From Planctomycetota bacterium (lineage in GTDB: Bacteria; Planctomycetota; Phycisphaerae; WQYP01): a DNA stretch of 8,328 bases. Location: NCBI GenBank assembly GCA_021838985.1, contig JAKCCC010000062.1:1-8328 (forward strand), in the 5' to 3' direction. Each line of letters opens with the position of its first letter. Position 1 is the first letter of the stretch. Positions 1 to 5,961 of this stretch are shown here, piece after piece. The position numbers and the translations under genes were made by a program. The notes below the pieces were generated by a model. It saw only the letters and a list, made by a program, of their open reading frames with translations. It searched no databases and had not been told where the DNA came from.

Positions 1-564
1 GCCGCAGCCGGCCCGGCCGAAGGATTTCAAGATCTCCAGCACACACCAGGTCAGGGCGGCGATAGCCCCCGGAGCGGCCAAGGGCTGGGTGGCGTTCCAA
101 TCCGCGCCGGCTTGCGCCACGACCCGTCCTACCAGCGGTGAAAAATGAACTTTGCGGACCTCCAGTTCCAAACCGCGCCAAAAATGCGGCGCCAGGTGGA
201 AGTGGAACGAACCCTGGCGATAAGGTCCCGTGAAGCGGAAACCGTGCCAGGCCAGGGGTGGAATAATGTACCCTTCTCCGACGCCTGCTTCCATGGCCCG
301 GTGGCCCCTCCGCAGCAACTGAGCCGATCCCTTGAGAATAACCACCAGTTGAAAGTGGGGATGGACATGCGGGGCCACGAGGTGTTCCCCCACCGGATAG
401 GAACTGAAATCGAAGTAAGCCAAATCGGTGACCACAGGTCCACGGGTGGCCCAGTCGCCGCTTGCGCCTTTCTGGTTGCCGGTCCCGCCCGTGGGGCTTT
501 GCCCGCCGCCCGGCCGGGCGCCCACCAGAGCGGGGGCCGCGGGCTGGTTGACGCGTGTGGACAT
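1..564 (-). CDS. AraC-type transcriptional regulator, N-terminal cupin part (partial, runs off left edge)
   Basis: Reading the minus strand from the ATG at 564 gives 188 codons with no stop down to base 1, so the gene continues outside the window. After a low-complexity, Gly/Pro-rich leader of about 43 residues comes a cupin-like sensor: APHVHPHFQLVVILKGSAQ (about residues 65-82, with His66, His68 and His70), then EGYIIPPLAWHGF (about 97-109) and a FHFHL strand (120-124). This HxHxH...G...PP..WH arrangement is typical of the sugar-sensing N-terminal arm of AraC-family activators. The C-terminal helix-turn-helix pair would lie beyond the window and is not seen, so a plain cupin protein remains possible. 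The start is modestly supported by AGGTG eight bases before the ATG; the frame stays open to 681 and includes a GTG at 619-621, so a longer protein cannot be excluded. It is divergent from the pseudopilin, hydrolase and symporter genes, which fits a local regulator of that set. Confidence 0.72.
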   Translation of the reverse strand, partial: MSTRVNQPAAPALVGARPGGGQSPTGGTGNQKGASGDWATRGPVVTDLAYFDFSSYPVGEHLVAPHVHPHFQLVVILKGSAQLLRRGHRAMEAGVGEGYIIPPLAWHGFRFTGPYRQGSFHFHLAPHFWRGLELEVRKVHFSPLVGRVVAQAGADWNATQPLAAPGAIAALTWCVLEILKSFGRAGCG

Positions 565-677
565 GTTGCTCGCACCTGGCGCTGCTAACTGGCCCTGGAC
601 CCAAAGAGCGGCGCCACTCACGCCATGGTATGACGCCGGGACTGGGCGTTGAATACCGCGCTCGGCTGCCGCCCCCA

Positions 678-683
678 ATTATA
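678..683 (-). promoter_or_regulatory. Candidate -10 box (TATAAT) for the AraC-type gene
   Basis: On the minus strand the sequence reads a perfect TATAAT, about 114 bases upstream of the regulator's ATG and in the correct orientation, within an otherwise GC-rich stretch. No good -35 lies 16-18 bases upstream; that position instead carries a short inverted repeat, GTGG/CCAC (699-710). A lone strong -10 next to a small palindrome suits an activator-dependent or autoregulated promoter, but this is inference. Confidence 0.4.
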
Positions 684-858
684 GATGATAGCGGCGTAGT
701 GGATCGCCACAAAGTTAACGCGCCGACGCGCCACGGCTTGGAGGCGCGAATCCACGGGCAGGCGATCGGTCGCCAGAGACCAGCTGGCGAGCCGCCGGCG
801 GCAGCCGAACCGAAGACCGGCGCGCAGCCGCTGGGCGCGGTCCCTCGACTGGGATTGC

Positions 859-913
859 TCGCACCAGGTCGCCGTTGGTGACTAAACGATCAGGACAGCG
901 CCGGCCACAGAGC
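859..913 (+). repeat. Dispersed intergenic repeat, copy A1
   Basis: This 55-base block aligns without gaps to 5853-5907, with 44 of 55 bases identical by my count. Shared blocks are ggtcgccg, the aaacg core and cgccggcnacagagc. A GTCGCC...GGTGAC hairpin (868-882) sits in it; in the other copy the right arm is GGCGAC, so pairing is kept through a G-U wobble. Both copies lie in gaps between genes and point the same way. Function unknown; a structured repeat such as a REP-like or RNA element, or a decayed mobile sequence, would fit. Confidence 0.6.
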
Positions 914-950
914 ACGCTACAGGCGCCATCGCTGGAGCGCAGCGCTGATG

Positions 951-1034
951 GGGACATCGGCGGCTACGGGCATCCCGGGCGCAAGGTGGTCTCCATGTAC
1001 GCACCAGGTCAAGGCGCGAATCAGGGGACCCATG
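951..1034 (+). repeat. Dispersed intergenic repeat, copy A2 (second, partial unit)
   Basis: gggacatcggcggctac at 951-967 matches 5886-5902 at 16 of 17 bases. Similarity continues with small gaps through gcgcaa, ccaggt, gcgcga and ggggacc to 1034, against 5886-5961 in the distant copy. Because A1 matches the left part of that copy and A2 its middle and right part, this locus looks like two overlapping or tandemly rearranged units. The alignment beyond the first 17 bases needs gaps, so it is less secure than A1. Confidence 0.45.
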
Positions 1035-1091
1035 GCCGGCCATGCCCCAGGGCTGCCACCAGCGTGCGCGGATTTGCCCCTCCCTGCGCAA

Positions 1092-1118
1092 CGGTTGCCC
1101 ACAACGGTGGGCCAACCG
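1092..1118. other. Strong GC-rich hairpin
   Basis: cggttgcccac (1092-1102) pairs with gtgggccaaccg (1107-1118) around an AACG loop, giving 11 base pairs with a single bulged C. No T-run follows on the plus strand, so it is not a standard intrinsic terminator. It lies about 60 bases after repeat copy A2. It may be a structural part of that repeat or a protein-binding palindrome. Confidence 0.45.
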
Positions 1119-1225
1119 CCAGCGGCCCTGTACGAAAACCTTCTTTCATCCCAGACTTTCATCCCAGCGCGGGCGCCCCCGAAACGCCGGTGCGGAATCC
1201 GTTAAAAACAGGGCGGATTCAGCCA

Positions 1226-1255
1226 AAGACAGGCCGCCCGCGAGTGGGGATAATA
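1226..1255 (+). promoter_or_regulatory. Candidate sigma70-type promoter for the pseudopilin gene
   Basis: AAGACA (1226-1231, 4 of 6 to consensus) is followed after 18 bases by GATAAT (1250-1255, 5 of 6). Transcription would begin near 1262, leaving a leader of about 170 bases before the ATG. An inverted repeat, GGGCGG (1211-1216) and CCGCCC (1234-1239), flanks the -35 and could be an operator. Consensus matching by eye only. Confidence 0.35.
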
Positions 1256-1351
1256 CTCTGTAAGCCGACGCGCGTGTTGCCGATTTTTGGGCGCAGCGAA
1301 AACAACGCGGTGAGGATTAAAACACGACGTCCCGCCAGATGCAGGCTTACA

Positions 1352-1416
1352 CCGGGTCGCGTGATCCGGGGCCAGGTATCCGCGGGCGGAACGGTCGCCA
1401 CGGCGACACGCTTTTT
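1352..1416 (+). promoter_or_regulatory. Structured leader with two hairpins and a T5 tract
   Basis: CCGGGTC (1352-1358) pairs with GATCCGG (1363-1369) around GCGT, with one G-U pair. GTCGC (1394-1398) pairs with GCGAC (1403-1407) around CACG, and CG on each side can extend the stem with one bulged A. After acgc comes TTTTT (1412-1416), immediately before the ribosome binding site. Hairpin plus U-tract resembles a weak intrinsic terminator or attenuator. The stem is short, so this is only a possibility. Confidence 0.3.
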
Positions 1417-1424
1417 AAAGGAGG
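1417..1424 (+). promoter_or_regulatory. Strong ribosome binding site fixing the pseudopilin start
   Basis: AAAGGAGG stands six bases before the ATG at 1431. This near-perfect Shine-Dalgarno sequence decides the start even though it produces an unusually long 55-residue leader before the prepilin cleavage site. Confidence 0.75.
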
Positions 1425-1430
1425 CCCACC

Positions 1431-2666
1431 ATGACCCATTCCCTGACATCTTCTCGTTCGGATTCCCATACAGCCATGTTGGTCCTGGCCGCCGAGCAAG
1501 CCGTTCGTGAAGAATGTGGCCCGCCGGGGGGCGCTAATTACAGCGAGATCGGTTCCGCTTTTCCGAACACCGAACCCCGCAAACGGAAAGCCGGTTTTAC
1601 GCTGATCGAGTTGTTGGTGGTGATATCAATAATAGCCATTCTCGTATCTATATTACTACCAGCGTTAGCGAAGGCCCGGGAACTCGCCAACCGGGCCGTC
1701 TGCATGGCCAACGTGCGCGGGATCATCCAGTCGATGATCACGTACGGCCAGAGCAACCAGGGCGTGTTTCCTGTACCCGGGGATCCCCAGGTGTCCTCGG
1801 CGGGGCACTACTACAGTAACGCTCCCTTCAATGGTGAAGGCAACGGCGGTTATTGGGCTGTACCCAAGCCTGTGACCGCCCCCTCGGCGGTACAAGATTG
1901 GTATCTGACCAGTTCCGGCATTCTCATGAATGCCAATGCTACTCCCTGTCCCTTGGCCGGTTGGTGGATTATGGTGCTGCAAGGCTATACCACGCCATCC
2001 AGTTTTATCTGCCCGTCCGATCCGCTGGCGGAAGGACCCTCGATAGAAGAAGCCCTGAACGGTGGCGTTACTCTTTATAATCTAAACTTCGGGGAAATCA
2101 CCCGTGTAAATAATGGTAATGCCTGGGCTGACCCAAAAGGGCAAGGTGAAAGTTATTCCCTCGCCTTTCCCTATGGACAGTACGTTAATGCCGGTCCGTA
2201 TATTAATTGGTTTAATAATAAGTTGCCCCGCCAATGGTGGACCACCGCCGGTGCCACCAGTCAAGTGCCGCTGGTCGGCGATATGGCTCCGATCGATAAC
2301 GCGGATGGAGATACGACCGGTGCATATCAACGTGTCACCACCACCCTGCCCACGGCCAACACCTACGGCCCCTATATTTACAATTCCGGCAATCATGCCG
2401 GTGACGGCCAGAACGTGGGTTTCGGCGACGCCCACGTGACTTGGGAAACTTCGCCTTACGTGGGGCAGAACGGAGACAATATCTTCACCCACACGACGGC
2501 AACTGGCGTGGTTAGTGGCACCACGGACACCTTGCAGGTAGGTCTCACTGGTGGAAACAATCCTGTTGCGCCAAGCATTCGCACCTTAGCTCCACCGTTT
2601 GATACCTGCATGGTGCCGGTACGCACGGTGAATCCGACCACCGCCGCCACTGGTAGCGCGTGGTAA
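1431..2666 (+). CDS. Type II secretion/type IV pseudopilin-like protein with H-Xn-D C-terminal motif
   Basis: The 411-residue product has a class III signal: KRKAG at 51-55, then FTLIELLVVISIIAILVSIL with Glu at the fifth mature position, then LLPALAKAREL. Prepilin peptidase would cut after Gly55 and the hydrophobic helix would enter a pilus- or pseudopilus-like fibre. The rest is the large globular domain typical of PVC-group proteins annotated as prepilin-type cleavage/methylation proteins. It is Asn/Gly/Thr/aromatic-rich and ends in a motif around NHAGDGQNVGFGDAHV (about residues 322-337), then SPYVGQNGDNIFT. The classical form is H-X9-DG; here it is H-X10-DA. The 55-residue leader is far longer than the usual 5-25, but the ribosome binding site is strong and no better start is visible near the cleavage site. 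The helix-coding bases 1618-1672 are AT-rich with several ATA and TTA codons, unlike neighbouring GC-rich sequence. PVC genomes carry many such proteins beside glycan-degradation genes; their exact role is not established. Protein class is fairly certain, function is not. Confidence 0.85.
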   Translation: MTHSLTSSRSDSHTAMLVLAAEQAVREECGPPGGANYSEIGSAFPNTEPRKRKAGFTLIELLVVISIIAILVSILLPALAKARELANRAVCMANVRGIIQSMITYGQSNQGVFPVPGDPQVSSAGHYYSNAPFNGEGNGGYWAVPKPVTAPSAVQDWYLTSSGILMNANATPCPLAGWWIMVLQGYTTPSSFICPSDPLAEGPSIEEALNGGVTLYNLNFGEITRVNNGNAWADPKGQGESYSLAFPYGQYVNAGPYINWFNNKLPRQWWTTAGATSQVPLVGDMAPIDNADGDTTGAYQRVTTTLPTANTYGPYIYNSGNHAGDGQNVGFGDAHVTWETSPYVGQNGDNIFTHTTATGVVSGTTDTLQVGLTGGNNPVAPSIRTLAPPFDTCMVPVRTVNPTTAATGSAW

Positions 2667-3065
2667 TTGCGGCGCATGGACCATTGTGAGCAGCGTTACT
2701 GTATGGGCTGCGCAAGCGGGGTATCGTGCCCGTGTGAACGGTGAATCCCACCGTGGCGGCCACATCGAGCGACGGGAACGCCAACATAGGGTGATCCCGG
2801 GGCGTCGTCTCCGCCCGGTATGCGCCGTGGCTGGTGATCCGCGCGTCGGGGAGAGCGGATCACGTTGGTTCCATGCCGCGCACCTGGTGGATCGATTCCA
2901 TATTAACAGCGCAATGAGATGGGGTGCAGATATCGACAAGACTCCAGCCAATACGCCGTAGCACAGAGTGGACCGACAACCCGGTTGGGCCACGTTGTTT
3001 TGGAATCGCCCTACCAGGCGGTGTGGGCCAAGGCGGAATTTCCTATTGCTTTAAGGAGACTTTTG
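2667..3065. other. Gene-free gap between pseudopilin and hydrolase-like gene (399 bp)
   Basis: No independent gene is supported here. The gap contains a decayed copy of the pseudopilin's last codons (2726-2771) and, at its right end, the ribosome binding site of the next gene. The hydrolase frame is open back to an ATG at 2919, but those extra 49 codons give no signal peptide and have no ribosome binding site, so I treat them as untranslated. I see no clear -10/-35 pair and no convincing terminator after 2666. Confidence 0.5.
2726..2771 (+). repeat. Decayed duplicate of the pseudopilin C-terminal codons
   Basis: These 46 bases match 2613-2658, inside the end of the pseudopilin gene, at 33 of 46 positions. 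The similarity shows in translation: VPVRTVNPTTAAT at the protein's C-terminus against VPV-stop-TVNPTVAAT here, where an Arg codon has become TGA. The copy starts 113 bases downstream of the original. It looks like the remnant of a tandem duplication or of a longer ancestral reading frame. It carries no start and is not a gene. Confidence 0.5.
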
Positions 3066-5768
3066 GTGAACACAATCACGAGGATATTTCCGGCGTGCCT
3101 GGGCGTCGTGGGGCTTTGCCTATCCGCCACGGCCGGGCCTTCGCTGGCGCACTCGCCCATCGTCAAGTGGAAGGCGCAGGCCTCCGCGCTGGCCGGAGAA
3201 CGGTTGACGGATCCGGGCTTCGAGCGCGGCACGGGCTGGCGGTCTTGGGAAAATGGCTATCAGCGCGAACCAGCCATCGTCCATTCCGGTCGCTATGCCA
3301 TTGTCTGCCGCAATCGCAAGGTGGCGGCGGCGCGCGGCGCGGTGGAAACCATACCCTTGAACCAGCGGGTCGCCACGCCTGTTATCGCCGGCGCGTGGAG
3401 CCGATGCGCGCACATCAGCGGCTCGCCCGATTCCGGCTACTCACTTTACTTGGATATTACCTACCAGGACGGGACCCATCTTTGGGGACAGACGGGCGAC
3501 TTCAGCACCGGCACCCACGGGTGGGAATACCGGCAGGTGGTGGTTCGACCGGCCAAACCGATCAAGTTTATCCGGGTTTTGGTCATGCTTCGGCGTCATT
3601 CCGGTACGGCTTGGTTCGACGATGTGTCGCTGCGCCAGACCGCCCTTTTTGACGGCGTACCAGTGCTCAACCGCCGTCCGCATGCGCCCTCAAAACCCTT
3701 GCACCCCGTCATATTGGGCGGGGCCGGTTTTCACCTGATTGTCAACCGCGGCGATGGCTATCCAATCGGTTACATTTATCGCCGGCGCCGCGTGTCTATT
3801 CCGGCGGGGGCGGTCGGCGGATTTTTCGTGCGCGACGCTGCCGCTCAATCCGATTTTTACGGGTTCGACGCCCCCTTCGTGCCAGCGCCCAAGGGAACCG
3901 AAAATCAAGACGGCTTGATAGCGCCGCTGCATCTGCGTTTGGAAGCCCATTATGCCAGCTTTCCTGATTACGTTGATATTTCCGGCCGGATAACGGACAC
4001 CTCCGAAACCGCCCGTGCTGTCACCGTTTACTACGCCCTGCCGGTGGCGGCAAAAAACTTGACCTGGTGGAGGACCTTGCGCGAATCGGAGCCCGTCCGG
4101 CCGCCCAAGTCCTACATCGCGGCGCCGGTGGAGCTGGGAGTTGGCGCCAGCGGTGTCATCAGCCGAGTGCCGTTCGCCTGCCTGCAATCCAACCGGATGG
4201 GATTGGCGCTGGCTTTGCCGATGAATAAGCCGCGTACCGCCCGCATCGCCTATGATGCGCCATCCGGTCAGTATTACGTCGCTTTTGACTTCGGCCTGGT
4301 TCCCGGCGGACCGCCAGCCACGTTCCAATTCGTGATCTACGCCAGCGACCCCGCCTGGGGGCTGCGCGCCGTCGATCGTCGCTATATGCGTATCTTTCCC
4401 GATGATTTCATCAAACGCGTTCGACACGAAGGTATCTGGATGCCCTTCATAGCCATCCCCTCGGTGCAACGGCCAGAGGATTTTGACTTCAAGTTCCACG
4501 AAATCGTTGGCACGGCGGCAGTGTTAAATAAGGACATGGCTTGGGACAACGCCCACGATGTCTACTGCTTTCCCTATATTGAGCCGGTGAGTTGGTGGTT
4601 GCTGATGCCGAAAACGGTGAAGCGAACGTATTCAGCCTGTCTGAAGTACCTGAACCAGTATGCGGACGGCAAAATCGGCAATGCCCAGTCGCAGCGGCTG
4701 GCCCGGGCCACCCGGATTTCAGGTGACTTCACCGCTAACGGGCGCTATTTCTTCCGCCGCCTGAATCTTCCCGGCTGGGGCCCGCACAGCGCCCTTTTCA
4801 TTAACAACCTCAACCCCCGGCTGCCCAATCGCCCCGGCGAGCTGAACCGGGCCCATGTCGCCTGGTCCAAGCGGATTATCCGGCGAATTTATATGCGGCC
4901 GCACGCGCCCGTTCCGGACGGCGAGTATTTGGACTCCATGGAGATGGGGGCCGAAACAAAGAATTTTCGGCAAAGCCAGTTTCGTTACGAGACCGAACCG
5001 TTGACCTTTGCCACCAACAGCAATCGCCCGTGCATCCTGCAGGCTGTAACCAACTATGAGTTCCTCCACTGGCTGGCGCAATCGCTCCACCGGCGGGGCA
5101 AGTTGGTGTTCACCAACGGTACGCCGGACAATTTTTATTGGCTCGCCAGCCAGATTGACGTGTTGGGCTGGGAAATCCAATGGCCGCGTCCGCGGGGGCA
5201 TTTCTGCCCGGCTTCGGACGCCACCCTGCTGTATCGCCGCATGTTAGCCGGTCCGAAGCCCTGCCTGCTGCTGGCGAACGGCAATTATGCGCGTTTTAAT
5301 CATCAGCGCGTGCAACGGTATATGGAGCGTTCCCTGTTTTACGCGATGTATCCGAGCATGTATTCCCAAGGTGGTGTCCCGCAGACGTCCTATTGGCTAA
5401 GTCCGCATCACTGGTATAACCGCGACCGCGCCTTGTTTGTGCGCTATATACCGATCATTCGCGCCTTAAACCGGGCTGGCTGGCGTCCGGTGACCAAGGC
5501 CTGGACCGGCGATGCGCAGGTCTGGGTGGAGCGATACGGCCCCCAGCCGGGAATACCGGCGGCCCTTACGGTATTCAATAACGCCGCCGCCGCGCGGGCC
5601 GTCCACTTGCTTATCGCCCCGTCGCTGTTTCGGCACGGGCCGCCGCGGGTGATGGTGGATCGTGTGGCGGATCGTCGCATTCGCCTGGTTCCGGATGGGC
5701 GGTTCCTGAAAGCCCGGTTCCGGCTCGGTCCACGGATGGTGGCGGCTTTGTTCGCCGACCGGCGCTGA
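3066..5768 (+). CDS. Secreted CBM-containing, glycoside-hydrolase-like protein of unknown specificity
   Basis: The start is GTG at 3066: AAGGAG (3053-3058) lies seven bases upstream, and only this start puts a signal peptide (MNTITR, then IFPACLGVVGLCLSATA, cleavage probably after SLA near residue 29) at the N-terminus. The mature part begins with a jelly-roll of the CBM4/9-like galactose-binding type (about 48-191), from LTDPGFERGTGWRSWENG to HSGTAWFDDVSLRQ, a typical closing strand. A second beta-rich region (about 210-430) follows, then an aromatic-rich region (about 445-810) with barrel-like strands: EGIWMPF, YCFPYIEPVSWW, DGEYLDSMEMG (Asp623, Glu626) and VLGWEIQW (Glu703). Acidic residues at strand ends make these plausible catalytic positions. 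A C-terminal beta-rich domain (about 816-900) completes it, as in many large retaining glycosidases. I do not recognise a named GH family, so substrate and mechanism are open. Context with a sugar-type symporter and an AraC-type regulator supports polysaccharide use outside the cytoplasm. Secretion and the binding module are well supported; the hydrolase call is inference. Confidence 0.65.
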   Translation: MNTITRIFPACLGVVGLCLSATAGPSLAHSPIVKWKAQASALAGERLTDPGFERGTGWRSWENGYQREPAIVHSGRYAIVCRNRKVAAARGAVETIPLNQRVATPVIAGAWSRCAHISGSPDSGYSLYLDITYQDGTHLWGQTGDFSTGTHGWEYRQVVVRPAKPIKFIRVLVMLRRHSGTAWFDDVSLRQTALFDGVPVLNRRPHAPSKPLHPVILGGAGFHLIVNRGDGYPIGYIYRRRRVSIPAGAVGGFFVRDAAAQSDFYGFDAPFVPAPKGTENQDGLIAPLHLRLEAHYASFPDYVDISGRITDTSETARAVTVYYALPVAAKNLTWWRTLRESEPVRPPKSYIAAPVELGVGASGVISRVPFACLQSNRMGLALALPMNKPRTARIAYDAPSGQYYVAFDFGLVPGGPPATFQFVIYASDPAWGLRAVDRRYMRIFPDDFIKRVRHEGIWMPFIAIPSVQRPEDFDFKFHEIVGTAAVLNKDMAWDNAHDVYCFPYIEPVSWWLLMPKTVKRTYSACLKYLNQYADGKIGNAQSQRLARATRISGDFTANGRYFFRRLNLPGWGPHSALFINNLNPRLPNRPGELNRAHVAWSKRIIRRIYMRPHAPVPDGEYLDSMEMGAETKNFRQSQFRYETEPLTFATNSNRPCILQAVTNYEFLHWLAQSLHRRGKLVFTNGTPDNFYWLASQIDVLGWEIQWPRPRGHFCPASDATLLYRRMLAGPKPCLLLANGNYARFNHQRVQRYMERSLFYAMYPSMYSQGGVPQTSYWLSPHHWYNRDRALFVRYIPIIRALNRAGWRPVTKAWTGDAQVWVERYGPQPGIPAALTVFNNAAAARAVHLLIAPSLFRHGPPRVMVDRVADRRIRLVPDGRFLKARFRLGPRMVAALFADRR

Positions 5769-5852
5769 CGCCGCGAAGCCGGAGGTTTTAGCCAATGGCA
5801 CGGGTGGGTGACACTTCCGGCGGCCCTGCACGGTCCTGGCACGGGGGGCAGT

Positions 5853-5961
5853 TCGCATCGGGTCGCCGCGGGCGACGAAACGGTTGGGACATCGCCGGCT
5901 ACAGAGCGCTATGGCGCAAATCGAACCTGCGTATCCCAGGTCTATGCGCGAGGGGACCATG
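5853..5961 (+). repeat. Dispersed intergenic repeat, copy B
   Basis: Bases 5853-5907 match 859-913 at 44 of 55 without gaps, and 5886-5961 match 951-1034 with small gaps. This copy appears to be the intact unit joining both halves seen upstream of the pseudopilin. It contains a perfect hairpin, GTCGCC-GCG-GGCGAC (5862-5876). The matching hairpin in copy A1 retains pairing despite a base change, which hints at selection on structure. Function unknown. Confidence 0.6.

Larger units (their letters stand above)
565..1430. other. Gene-free divergent intergenic region (866 bp)
   Basis: I see no convincing gene between the AraC-type start and the pseudopilin start. The long open frames here (for example a plus-strand frame from 875 to 1510) are Arg/Pro/Gly-rich, overlap each other on both strands, lack recognisable domains and run into the pseudopilin gene in another frame. 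The stretch holds a minus-strand -10 at 678-683, two repeat copies at 859-913 and 951-1034, a hairpin at 1092-1118, a candidate plus-strand promoter at 1226-1255 and leader hairpins at 1352-1416. An 11-base direct repeat, aggcgcgaatc, occurs at 742-752 and 1012-1022. The length is large for a bacterial promoter region and suggests substantial regulation or decayed DNA. Confidence 0.6.

Noticed and set aside
39..56. Similarity of acacaccaggtcagggcggc inside the regulator to gcaccaggtcaaggcgcg at 1002-1019
   Set aside because: Short GC-rich match inside coding sequence; not extended on either side, so chance is likely.
129..575. Minus-strand 148-codon frame overlapping the AraC-type gene
   Set aside because: It is a shadow frame; the overlapping minus-strand frame from 564 is open to the window edge and carries a clear cupin pattern.
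875..1510. Plus-strand 211-codon frame in the divergent region
   Set aside because: Arg/Pro/Gly-rich with no domain, passes through the repeats and promoter signals, and overlaps the pseudopilin gene in another frame.
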